Assembly (NCBI RefSeq): GCF_002749975.1
Contig: NZ_PEIG01000006.1
Span: 62,001 to 126,000, forward strand
Direction: 5' to 3'
From: Gloeocapsopsis sp. IPPAS B-1203
GTDB taxonomy: Bacteria; Cyanobacteriota; Cyanobacteriia; Cyanobacteriales; Chroococcidiopsidaceae
Length of the DNA stretch: 64,000 bases
Shown: positions 55,033 through 62,634 of the stretch, piece after piece
Layout of the letters: every line of letters begins with the position of its first letter
Position numbering within the stretch: position 1 is the stretch's first letter
Notes under the pieces: generated by a model
Database searches by the model: none
What the model was told of the DNA's origin: nothing
Seen by the model: the letters and a program-made list of their open reading frames with translations, nothing else
Program-made: the position numbers and the translations under genes

Positions 55033-55989
55033 TTAATTGATTAAGTTTTGCATTTTGTTACGTAGCGATTGTGCTTCTTGATAAGCACGTCGCCTTTTTG
55101 AATTACCATCTACTTTCAGCTCAGTTTTATACACAGGTTGAATGAAGTAGCACAAGCGCGATCGCATCGCCCAAACACCCATTGAAGGAAAAAGTGCAAA
55201 TAGCGCTATTAAAGGGGAAAGTGGTAAAAAAGGAAGATAAATTTTTTTAGCTAAAGTTTTAAAATTGATTGCCCAAGGATGTAGATATTCATTACCAAGA
55301 CAAACGACTGGAAGGATCGGGATATTGTAGCGATCGCTCAATTGAATAAAACTTGAATCAAACGTTTCTAATTGATATCTTTTATGCCATCCTTTCATTG
55401 GACCGCGTAAGCCTTCAGGCGCGTATAATAAAACTGTTTCTTGTGCTAATGCTGCTTCAAACTCGTCGCGTTCTGCTTTGACTCCACCTAAAACTTGTGC
55501 CCATCCAGAGGGTAGCCACCACCTCATCCAAGGGTGATCGAATAATGCTACACCTGCAAGTGGTTGTACAGTCCAATCGCGTGCTTCTGATAAGAGATAA
55601 CCGAGTACCAAAAAATCCCACGGAAAGCACATTCCCGCATGGTTCATTACTATAAGCAACGGTGGATCTGGTAAATTCTCTATTTGTTTTAGGTCGGCGC
55701 GAAAGTAGAATTTAACTATTGGATTGAGAATTTCATTACGAAATGCTTGCTGATATTTAGGATCGAACAATTGTTGTTGATTTCTAGGGAAACGACAACC
55801 TAGGCGTAACCAACGGATAAACAATGCCAAATAAAAGCCGCAAGGAATGAGAAACAGAATATACTCTAGCCAATTCCAGCCATCAGGATCGGCGTGATAA
55901 TGTTGCCAGTGGCGATTGAATAAAATTAACCACCCTGGGGGATACCACAAACAGAACCAGTCAAACCAGTTAAAGTTATAGCAATTCAT
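55033..55989 (-). CDS. PlsC-like lysophospholipid acyltransferase family protein
   Basis: The 318-residue protein has one or two N-terminal membrane helices (LIPCGFYLALFIRWL) and an acyltransferase domain with the active-site segment MNHAGMCFPWDFLVLGYLL, then YAPEGLRGPMKG and PILPVVCLGNEYL, which match blocks II and III of the AGPAT family. In the classical family the motif is HX4D; here His and Asp are separated by seven residues, as in a cyanobacterial subgroup. A role in membrane or storage-lipid acylation is likely. Confidence 0.82.
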   Translation of the reverse strand: MNCYNFNWFDWFCLWYPPGWLILFNRHWQHYHADPDGWNWLEYILFLIPCGFYLALFIRWLRLGCRFPRNQQQLFDPKYQQAFRNEILNPIVKFYFRADLKQIENLPDPPLLIVMNHAGMCFPWDFLVLGYLLSEARDWTVQPLAGVALFDHPWMRWWLPSGWAQVLGGVKAERDEFEAALAQETVLLYAPEGLRGPMKGWHKRYQLETFDSSFIQLSDRYNIPILPVVCLGNEYLHPWAINFKTLAKKIYLPFLPLSPLIALFALFPSMGVWAMRSRLCYFIQPVYKTELKVDGNSKRRRAYQEAQSLRNKMQNLIN

Positions 55990-56082
55990 TACTCTTGCAC
56001 AGAACTACATTGATCCTAAACAAGGTGCTATGGAAATTGCTAAATCACTACTCTATTTTCTGGTTGCTGGATTTATATATAT

Positions 56083-56481
56083 TTACGAAGAAAGCGATGC
56101 TATAAGCTTTTCAACTCTTTCTTTAACTTGTTCGCGCACTTCACGAAATTTATCTACTGATTCGCCTTCAGGATCGTCGAGTTGCCAATCTTGAAAGACT
56201 TCACGCAATACCCATGCTTCGGGTAAGTTAACACCACAGCCACACAAGGAAATGACTGCATTGTAGTCTTCTGGATTGAAATCGCTTAAAGGTTTGGATG
56301 TCTGATTGCTAATATCAATACCAACTTCTGACATGACTTCTACTGTGGTGGGATCGACTGCACTCGCTTCTAAGCCAGAACTTGTAACAGCAATTTTACC
56401 TTCTCCGATTGTACGTGCAAAGCCTTCTGCCATTTGGGAACGGCGCGAGTTTTTTTTGCACACGAACATGACTTTTTTCAT
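56083..56481 (-). CDS. arsC: Arsenate reductase, low-molecular-weight phosphatase type
   Basis: The 132-residue protein has the P-loop CKKNSRR with nucleophile Cys8, and Cys80 and Cys82 in LCGCG, the same three cysteines used by the glutathione/glutaredoxin-linked ArsC of Synechocystis. It reduces arsenate to arsenite in the cytosol. The gene is last in a minus-strand cluster, four bases after arsH. The start is the first ATG of MKKVMFVC. Confidence 0.93.
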   Translation of the reverse strand: MKKVMFVCKKNSRRSQMAEGFARTIGEGKIAVTSSGLEASAVDPTTVEVMSEVGIDISNQTSKPLSDFNPEDYNAVISLCGCGVNLPEAWVLREVFQDWQLDDPEGESVDKFREVREQVKERVEKLIASLSS

Positions 56482-56485
56482 TGTT

Positions 56486-57148
56486 TTACTGGTTGTTCGT
56501 TTTGACTTCTAAAGCACTATTGGCTATCTGGATAACTTCTTTTGCCGCTTTTTCTTTGCGTTCGCTGTATCTATCGGTGAGATAATCTATTTTGTCGCGC
56601 AGTAGTAGCGTGAATTTATAGAGTTCTTCCATCACGTCGATGACGCGATCGCGATAGGGCGAATCCTTCATTGTCCCGTCGTCATTAAACTCTTGATACG
56701 CTTTTGCAACCGAAGACTGATTCGGAATTGTAAACATCCGCATCCATCGCCCTAAAATTCGCAGTGTATTCACAGCATTAAATGACTGCGAACCACCACT
56801 CACTTGCATTACAGCTAGCGTTCTACCCTGCGTTGGTCTAACTGCACCTAAACTTAGAGGAATCCAATCAATTTGATTTTTCATAATGCCGGTGATATTA
56901 CCGTGCATTTCAGGACTCGACCAAACTTGTCCTTCTGACCATAAACTTAATTCTCGCAGTTCCTGTACCTTATGATGTGTATCGGGTACGCTGCTATGAA
57001 CAGGTAACTCACGCGGATCGAAAAACCGCACTTCTGCACCAAATTCCTCAATGATTCTTGCAGCTTCTTCTGCTAACAGACGACTGTAAGAACGTTCGCG
57101 TAAAGAACCATACAAAAACAAAATGCGTGGTTTGTGATTAAATGTCAT
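56486..57148 (-). CDS. arsH: ArsH, NADPH-dependent FMN reductase
   Basis: From ATG 57148 the product has 220 residues. The FMN-binding loop [20 protein letters not shown] and [18 protein letters not shown] are standard for ArsH, which oxidises methylated trivalent arsenicals and reduces FMN or quinones. A longer frame to 57181 would overlap the ACR3 gene by 20 bases; the chosen start has a ribosome site AAGAG close by and leaves a 13-base gap. Confidence 0.93.
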   Translation of the reverse strand: MTFNHKPRILFLYGSLRERSYSRLLAEEAARIIEEFGAEVRFFDPRELPVHSSVPDTHHKVQELRELSLWSEGQVWSSPEMHGNITGIMKNQIDWIPLSLGAVRPTQGRTLAVMQVSGGSQSFNAVNTLRILGRWMRMFTIPNQSSVAKAYQEFNDDGTMKDSPYRDRVIDVMEELYKFTLLLRDKIDYLTDRYSERKEKAAKEVIQIANSALEVKTNNQ

Positions 57149-57161
57149 CTCTTCAGACTTA

Positions 57162-58316
57162 TTACTTGTAAGCACTAACACAACGAGGATCTCTTAAAGT
57201 TGCTTTTTCGAGTTCTCTAGGAAACCATGCTGCGGTTCGCTTACATACTTCAACCAACATCAACATCACAGGTACTTCGATTAAAACACCGACTACTGTA
57301 GCAAGGGCTGCACCTGAATTTAAACCAAAAAGGGTAACTGCTGTGGCGATCGCCACTTCAAAGTGATTACTCGCACCAATTAGCGCCGCTGGTGCAGCAT
57401 CTTCGTATGACAATTTCATTTTCAGTGCGGCAACATACGTAATTAAGAAAATGAAGTTTGTCTGAATAAATAGCGGAACTGCAATGAGTAAGATGTGCAG
57501 GGGATTACTAACAATGAGATCGCCTTTGAAGGAAAATAGCAATACCAAAGTAACGAGTAATGCAGTAATTGCAATCGGACTCAAATATTTGAGAAACCTA
57601 CGCTCAAACCACTCTCTACCTTTATGTTTAAAAATCCAGTAGCGGCTGTACATTCCTGCAATCAAAGGTAAGCCTACGTAAATCAATACCGATAAAACAA
57701 TTGTTTGCCAAGGTACAGTCAAATCATTTGCTGCAAGTAACCATCGCCCTAAAGGTGCGTATAAAAACAACATTGCCAGCGAATTTACCGCTACCATGAC
57801 TAGGGTATGTCCCTGATTGCTGTAAGATAAGTATCCCCACATCAACACCATGGCTGTACATGGGGCAATTCCTAACAAAATTGTTCCAGCAATGTAAGAA
57901 TTTGCTAAGGTAACTTCAACGCCGCGAATCAGTTCTGTACCTGTGAGGAAGTTACGAAATAACCAACCTAAGAAAAACTGGGCAAACGCTACCATTGTAA
58001 ATGGTTTTATCAACCAGTTCACCACTAAAGTTAGAATGACAGGTTTTGGGGCACGGATGGCATTTTTTGCTTGAGTAAAGTCAATTTTTACCATAATCGG
58101 ATACATCATGAAAAAGAGACATATCGCGATCGGAATTGACACTTGATAGATACTCATTGCATCTAACGCAACCGCAACCCCAGGAAATAACCTACCGAGT
58201 AAAATTCCTGCAAAAATACACAAGAACACCCAAACAGTAAGGTATTTTTCAAAAAAACTGAGATTGCTACCAGCTTTAACTGCTACTCGATTTGCTTGAG
58301 GATTCTTTGTACTCAT
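57162..58316 (-). CDS. ACR3-family arsenite efflux permease
   Basis: A 384-residue membrane protein with about ten helices. The conserved Cys lies in [24 protein letters not shown], as expected for ACR3, followed by the family's [24 protein letters not shown] segment. It extrudes arsenite using the proton gradient. It follows the sphX-like gene by 90 bases and precedes arsH by 13. The gene is often named arsB in cyanobacterial work, although the protein is ACR3 type. Confidence 0.93.
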   Translation of the reverse strand: MSTKNPQANRVAVKAGSNLSFFEKYLTVWVFLCIFAGILLGRLFPGVAVALDAMSIYQVSIPIAICLFFMMYPIMVKIDFTQAKNAIRAPKPVILTLVVNWLIKPFTMVAFAQFFLGWLFRNFLTGTELIRGVEVTLANSYIAGTILLGIAPCTAMVLMWGYLSYSNQGHTLVMVAVNSLAMLFLYAPLGRWLLAANDLTVPWQTIVLSVLIYVGLPLIAGMYSRYWIFKHKGREWFERRFLKYLSPIAITALLVTLVLLFSFKGDLIVSNPLHILLIAVPLFIQTNFIFLITYVAALKMKLSYEDAAPAALIGASNHFEVAIATAVTLFGLNSGAALATVVGVLIEVPVMLMLVEVCKRTAAWFPRELEKATLRDPRCVSAYK

Positions 58317-58374
58317 TGTTTGAACGAACCACGAAGGAAAAAGATAGAAATCTCAACTGAAAATAATATTTATG

Positions 58375-58398
58375 ACCCATTACCCATTACCCATTACC
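58375..58398. repeat. CCCATTA tandem repeat
   Basis: Three CCCATTA heptamers in the 90-base spacer between the sphX-like and ACR3 genes. Confidence 0.75.
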
Positions 58399-58406
58399 TT
58401 GAGTAA

Positions 58407-59495
58407 CTAAAACTTTGCTTGTCTACGTAATAATTCGCTAATTGTGATGTTGAGTTCTGCTTCTCCCTCAAATACTGTTCCGACTTTTCCGGTGTAGAAA
58501 TGTCTCTCATTTAAGTCATACGCTTCTTCAGGTAAGGGGACATAACCTACTGAACTCACTAGCGTTGGGGCTTGCTTGTTGTAGAAATTCACAAAATCTT
58601 TGACTGCAGGTTTCTTCTGCGCGTACTGTGCATTAACGTAGATGAATAAAGGACGCGACAGTGGTTGATATTCGTTGTTTTCTACAGTTTGGCGCGAAGG
58701 TATCACCGCGCCTGCGCCGTTATCGACTGCTAAAGCTTTTAATTTGTTTTGATTTTCTTCTAAGTACGAAAAACCAAAGTAACCTAAAGCATCAGGATCT
58801 TTGCTGATTCCTTCTACTAAAACATTATCGTCTTCACTTGCTACATAGTCGTTGCGGCTAGCTCTTGTTTCTCCTACTACCGCCTCAGTAAAGTAATCAA
58901 ATGTACCCGATTGTCTACCTGCACCATACAATTTAAATGGGCGATCAGGCCATGAAGATCTTACTTGGTTCCAGCGAGTAATCTTACCTTCTGCTGCTGG
59001 TTCCCACATTCTTTTTAACTCAGCAACAGTAATGTCTTGCGCCCAGTTATTCTGTGGATGTACAGCTACTGTTAGTGCGTCAAAGGCGACAGGAAGCTCA
59101 ATGTATCTGACAGAATTTTTATTACAAGCTTCCATCTCTGCGGTTAAAATGGGACGCGAAGCCCCAGCAACGTCTATTTCTCCTGCACAAAACTTTTCAA
59201 AACCGCCGCTTGTTCCTGAAAAATCAACAGAAATTTGCGCTTGATTACCTTGAGTTGATTGAAACTCTTTTGCCACAGCTTGTGTAATTGGATAAACCGT
59301 ACTCGAGCCATCAACTCTGACTGATGTATCTGCGGTGTTTGTTGCTGCGGTTAGCTGTGGTGATTGTTGCGTTTGTGTTTGTGTTGAGGAGTTGGGTGTC
59401 GTTGTGCAACTAGCAGTTAACGCCAACGTCCCAAGCGCGATCGCTTTGGGTGCTGCGCGTAGCGCAATCGCCAATTCTTTGAGCGTAACGTTCAT
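58407..59495 (-). CDS. Phosphate-binding lipoprotein of PstS/SphX type in the arsenic cluster
   Basis: The 362-residue protein from ATG 59495 has a signal peptide with lipobox TASC and the phosphate-binding fold: VDGSSTVYPITQAV, DFSGTSGGFEKFCAGEIDVAGASR and GRQSGTFDYFTEAVVGE are the anion-contact segments. PstS proteins deliver phosphate to the Pst ABC transporter at the periplasmic side. No pst permease is here; the gene lies between arsR and ACR3 and is probably controlled by arsenite. Selective binding of phosphate over arsenate is an inference. A ribosome site GTGAGGA supports the ATG over GTG 59504. Confidence 0.92.
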   Translation of the reverse strand: MNVTLKELAIALRAAPKAIALGTLALTASCTTTPNSSTQTQTQQSPQLTAATNTADTSVRVDGSSTVYPITQAVAKEFQSTQGNQAQISVDFSGTSGGFEKFCAGEIDVAGASRPILTAEMEACNKNSVRYIELPVAFDALTVAVHPQNNWAQDITVAELKRMWEPAAEGKITRWNQVRSSWPDRPFKLYGAGRQSGTFDYFTEAVVGETRASRNDYVASEDDNVLVEGISKDPDALGYFGFSYLEENQNKLKALAVDNGAGAVIPSRQTVENNEYQPLSRPLFIYVNAQYAQKKPAVKDFVNFYNKQAPTLVSSVGYVPLPEEAYDLNERHFYTGKVGTVFEGEAELNITISELLRRQAKF

Positions 59496-59539
59496 TGTCC
59501 TCACCTAAATGGCAAGTGTTAATGGGATACCTCTATCAT

Positions 59540-59555
59540 TTCAAAAAAAATTGAT
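59540..59555. promoter_or_regulatory. ArsR-like operator upstream of the sphX-like gene
   Basis: TTCAA-AAAAAA-TTGAT matches the TCAA-N6-TTGA pattern of ArsR/SmtB operators and the site at the arsR start (59922). Further TTGA/TCAA palindromes are adjacent at 59551-59562 and 59594-59607, so several repressor dimers could bind. Confidence 0.5.
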
Positions 59556-59608
59556 TTGTCAAGTAAAAAGATTTTACACAACGTAAATCAATCTTGAAAT
59601 TGTTCAAA

Positions 59609-59923
59609 CTAATCTGGACACGAACGACTCGGCATAATAGCACTAAAACGCCGAAATTCGGCTAAATATTGCTCTAAAGCGACAAATTGCTGTAAATTTA
59701 AGCTGTAGTAGATCCAACGTCCTTCTTGACGCGATCGCACTAAACCCGCTTCTTTTAATGTCTTGAGGTGGAAAGACAGTTTTGATTGCGTCACGCCTAA
59801 AGCATCGCACAATTCGCAAACGCACAACTCGCGATCGCGTAATAGTTCAATAACGTTAATTCGGATGGCATCAGATAAAGCATGAAAACCTAAAAAAACT
59901 GAGTCTGGAGATGTAACTTGCAT
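59609..59923 (-). CDS. arsR: ArsR-family metalloregulator
   Basis: A 104-residue winged-helix repressor. The recognition helix is in GVTQSKLSFHLKTLKEAGL, and the metal motif ELCVCELCD provides Cys34, Cys36 and Cys39, the classical arsenite site of ArsR. Binding of As(III) should release the DNA. The gene heads the cluster, and a site of the operator type overlaps its start codon. ATG 59923 was chosen over the preceding TTG. Confidence 0.93.
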   Translation of the reverse strand: MQVTSPDSVFLGFHALSDAIRINVIELLRDRELCVCELCDALGVTQSKLSFHLKTLKEAGLVRSRQEGRWIYYSLNLQQFVALEQYLAEFRRFSAIMPSRSCPD

Positions 59924-59937
59924 CAAATTTAATTGAA
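59922..59937. promoter_or_regulatory. ArsR-like operator overlapping the arsR start
   Basis: ATCAA-ATTTAA-TTGAA follows the same TCAA-N6-TTGA pattern as the site at 59540. It covers the first base pairs of the arsR coding sequence, which suits autorepression. Confidence 0.5.
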
Positions 59938-59980
59938 ACGTAACGGAACGATGTTTAAATGGTAGGCGATCGCCAAAGCT

Positions 59981-60421
59981 TTAAAGATGCTTTTCAAAGG
60001 CGAGAGAAGTTTTAATGTAGCTGTAGCCCATCTTTTCATAGAAAACGTGTGCCTGCTTGCGGATAATATTCGAGCGAAGATACACACTTTCGCAACCTTG
60101 CTGACTTGCCCACTGTTCCATTTGTAACAACAATTGCCGACCAATACCACTTTCACGATAGTTTTCATCAACAACCAAACCACCAATTTCGGCATGTAAG
60201 TTTGTTTGGAGAAGTAGACACAGGTGCGCGTGAATCCAACCAACTACACCAATGTGAGGAATTTCTGCGACATAAACAGCATGATTTGCTGAGTGCATTT
60301 GTGCCAGACGATGTAGTACGGCATTCGCAGTTGTAGGATAACCTAACTGATGAGATAGCTTCGCCAAAGCATTTGCATCGTGGGCGATCGCTTGTCTAAT
60401 CACGTAATTACTGTTGCTCAA
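59981..60421 (-). CDS. GNAT N-acetyltransferase heading the arsenic cluster
   Basis: The 146-residue protein has the GNAT fold, with GLVVDENYRESGIGRQLLL as the acetyl-CoA loop and FYEKMGYSYIKTSLAFEK as the C-terminal signature. It lies 57 bases upstream of arsR on the same strand, so it might be the first gene of the operon. Some ars clusters contain a GNAT (ArsN) that acetylates an arsenical or a glutamate analogue; membership of that group is not shown here. Confidence 0.8.
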   Translation of the reverse strand: MSNSNYVIRQAIAHDANALAKLSHQLGYPTTANAVLHRLAQMHSANHAVYVAEIPHIGVVGWIHAHLCLLLQTNLHAEIGGLVVDENYRESGIGRQLLLQMEQWASQQGCESVYLRSNIIRKQAHVFYEKMGYSYIKTSLAFEKHL

Positions 60422-60475
60422 CGTTGCATTATTTGCGATATGTTATTTAACCTTTAAATCATAACTACGCCCTAA

Positions 60476-60521
60476 CGAATAGAATTCGTGGCTACACAAA
60501 CGAAGTCTGCCTCCGCAGACT
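60476..60521. repeat. Two-hairpin dispersed repeat
   Basis: CGAAT-AGA-ATTCG is followed by TGGCTAC and, after eight bases, by the perfect hairpin AGTCTGC-CTCC-GCAGACT. Same module as at 17604 and 19996. Confidence 0.75.
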
Positions 60522-60578
60522 AATTATATTTCAGTTTACGGAGATGGAGCAAATATCTAGAGACGCTCAAAAGAACTA

Positions 60579-61238
60579 ATGATGAAGCGCAATATTATTA
60601 AAATCGTTCAACTGAGTTTGATTATCTTACTTGTTGCTGTAGGCATCTGGTTTGTCAATCGCGTTGGCATTGAACAAATTAGAACAAATGTCGATCAGCT
60701 TGGTGTTTGGGCACCTTTGGCAGTGATATCTTTGCGGATGGTCAGCGTTGTAATTCCAGCACTACCAAGCACAGCTTACTCGATTTTATCAGGAGTGCTG
60801 TTTGGTTTTGTTCAGGGAATTGTGGTGATTGCGATCGCTGATTTGATTGCGTGTAACCTCAATTTTTACATTGCTAAACGCTATGGACGTAGTTTGGTGC
60901 AAAAGTTTGTCGGGCAAAGGTTTATGAGTAGAGTTGATTCACTCAGTCAAAAGTATCTCGAACGCAATATTTTTCTCGTAACGGGATTTTTGATGACAGG
61001 GTTATTTGACTTTGTTGCTTATGCTGTCGGACTCACGCAAATGAAATGGCGTAGTTTTATACTAGCGCTGATTCTTGGTATCGCCATTTCTACGCCGCCA
61101 ATCGTCGCGCTTGGTGCAGGTGTTTTTGAAGGCGGTAGAATCTTACTCATTGTCGCCATGTTGGGAATCTTTGCGCTGGCAATGTTAACAGGGTGGTTAA
61201 GTCGGAAGAGAGTGGCTAGTGAGAGAGTAAAAGAGTAG
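60579..61238 (+). CDS. TVP38/TMEM64 family membrane protein
   Basis: The 219-residue protein has about five membrane helices and the family's core VISLRMVSVVIPALPSTAYS followed by FGFVQGIVVIAIADLIACNLNFYIAKRYG. TVP38/TMEM64 proteins belong to the DedA superfamily of lipid scramblase-like proteins. It points away from the arsenic cluster. Such genes are frequent near metal-resistance genes, but the link is only positional here. Confidence 0.88.
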   Translation: MMKRNIIKIVQLSLIILLVAVGIWFVNRVGIEQIRTNVDQLGVWAPLAVISLRMVSVVIPALPSTAYSILSGVLFGFVQGIVVIAIADLIACNLNFYIAKRYGRSLVQKFVGQRFMSRVDSLSQKYLERNIFLVTGFLMTGLFDFVAYAVGLTQMKWRSFILALILGIAISTPPIVALGAGVFEGGRILLIVAMLGIFALAMLTGWLSRKRVASERVKE

Positions 61239-61397
61239 GAGTGTGGGAGTGTAGGTAATAGAGATTTGTTAGCGTAGCGGTGCGTTAGCACGTTTTGTTA
61301 GCGTAGCGGTGCCTTAGCACATTTTGAATTGAAGAAAGTTTTATAACTCATAACTCATAACTCAACATTCATAACTCTCTTAGTTTCCCCGCCTACT
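61236..61397. repeat. Dispersed repeat, copy B (first copy at 1451-1607)
   Basis: The same order of parts as copy A: GTAGGAGTGTGGGAGTG, two ~28-base units with the core TTAGCGTAGCGGTGC, tandem TAACTCA heptamers and CATTCATAACTCTCTTAG. One unit differs by a single base (GCGTTAGCAC). A 10-base insertion lies after the units. Confidence 0.8.
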
Positions 61398-61489
61398 CAA
61401 CTACCCTACAATCCACCTACCCTCATACCTTATTAAATTGTGCGATAATTTTAGGAATTATTTGCAATAGTTGATAGCGCCTCCATGCC

Positions 61490-62458
61490 ATGACAACCAC
61501 TCTTTCAAAAGAAGCTTACTGGGAATTATTTGAAGATACGGCAACGCAGCAGGCGCATATCAACGATATCACTTATAAGTTTCCAACGCAGCTAGGGCAG
61601 GGCTATTGTCGTGATATTGATCTACGCGAAGGATTGGAATTGACGATCGCTAAATATCAACTGCATGATGACATGATATTAGAAATGCCAGAGCGATCGC
61701 ACCCAATCGAGTATACATTCCTGCTTTCGGGAGTGGAACAATACGACGCACAAGTCATGAGTGCTGGACATTATAGCCTGTGTAGTAGTGGCATAGCGCC
61801 CAGAGAAAAGCCGCAATCTTTTGCTACTCAACTCATTTTTGCAATAAATGTTCACATTCAGCCAGAGTTATTTACCGCATTTTGGCACAGTGAATCGGAA
61901 TCTACATTACCAGTAATACAGCAATTGTTAAAAGGTGACAAAGAATATGAGTTTTATTCTGGACGCACAACAATAGCAATGCAGACTGCGGTGCAGCAAA
62001 TTCTCCAATGTCCTTATCAATCATTAACCAAGCGGATGTATCTCGAAAGCAAAGTTTGGGAACTGATGGCGTTGCTGATTCACGATCTAGAACGTCCACG
62101 CAATCTGTCTTATACTCCGCTCAAACCTGATGATATTGATCGGATTTACCATGCCAAAGAGATTCTACTACAACAACTAGACAATCCACTGTCATTAATT
62201 GAGTTAGCGCGACAAGTTGGTTTAAATGACTGTACACTCAAACGTGGCTTTCGCTACTGTTTTGGTAAAACCGTATTCGGCTATCTGCATGACTACCGCC
62301 TTGAACAAGCGCGTCACCTACTCGAACAACGTCGCATGAATGTTTCTGAAATTGCTCGCAGTGTTGGTTTTGCAAATCGCAGTTATTTTGCATCTGCCTT
62401 TAGAAAGAAGTTTGGGATGAATCCGAGAGATTACCTGACTCAAAAAAATTCCGCCTAG
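61490..62458 (+). CDS. AraC-family regulator (PchR-like)
   Basis: A 322-residue protein. Residues 1-210 are an effector domain, and residues about 215-320 hold two helix-turn-helix units (LIELARQVGLNDCTLKRGF and VSEIARSVGFANRSYF) with the final FGMNPRDYL. The N-terminal domain resembles PchR regulators that respond to ferric siderophores. Its position 176 bases before a TonB-dependent siderophore receptor makes that receptor the likely target. Confidence 0.9.
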   Translation: MTTTLSKEAYWELFEDTATQQAHINDITYKFPTQLGQGYCRDIDLREGLELTIAKYQLHDDMILEMPERSHPIEYTFLLSGVEQYDAQVMSAGHYSLCSSGIAPREKPQSFATQLIFAINVHIQPELFTAFWHSESESTLPVIQQLLKGDKEYEFYSGRTTIAMQTAVQQILQCPYQSLTKRMYLESKVWELMALLIHDLERPRNLSYTPLKPDDIDRIYHAKEILLQQLDNPLSLIELARQVGLNDCTLKRGFRYCFGKTVFGYLHDYRLEQARHLLEQRRMNVSEIARSVGFANRSYFASAFRKKFGMNPRDYLTQKNSA

Positions 62459-62566
62459 CGTTCAAAAAATTCCCGCTAGTAGTCAAAGCGATCGCCAATA
62501 GCACCACAATTTCTTTTACACTTCTTTTGAAAACATTTATCAACAGTCTAAAAGTTAATCATGTGG

Positions 62567-62585
62567 AGTAGGCATTCTGCCTGCT
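62567..62585. repeat. REP-like palindrome between the AraC and TonB genes
   Basis: AGTAGGCA-TTC-TGCCTGCT forms an 8-bp stem with one G-T. It may serve as a terminator or belong to the GC-rich palindromes common in cyanobacterial spacers. Confidence 0.5.
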
Positions 62586-62592
62586 CTATCAA

Positions 62593-62611
62593 GATTCTCA
62601 TTATTCTCATT
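62593..62611. promoter_or_regulatory. Fur-box-like sequence upstream of the TonB receptor
   Basis: Two head-to-tail ATTCTCATT units, read as TGAGAAT half-sites on the other strand, lie 24-42 bases before the receptor start. Half-sites of this type occur in Fur boxes, and iron control is expected for siderophore receptors. The match is partial. Confidence 0.4.
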
Positions 62612-62634
62612 GTTAAGAACTGGTGTGTAGAGTG

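Noticed and set aside
56083-60421. The arsenic cluster as a recently transferred island
   Set aside because: HIP1 sites and repeat types are the same as in the neighbouring genes, and no integrase, tRNA junction or transposon ends flank it.
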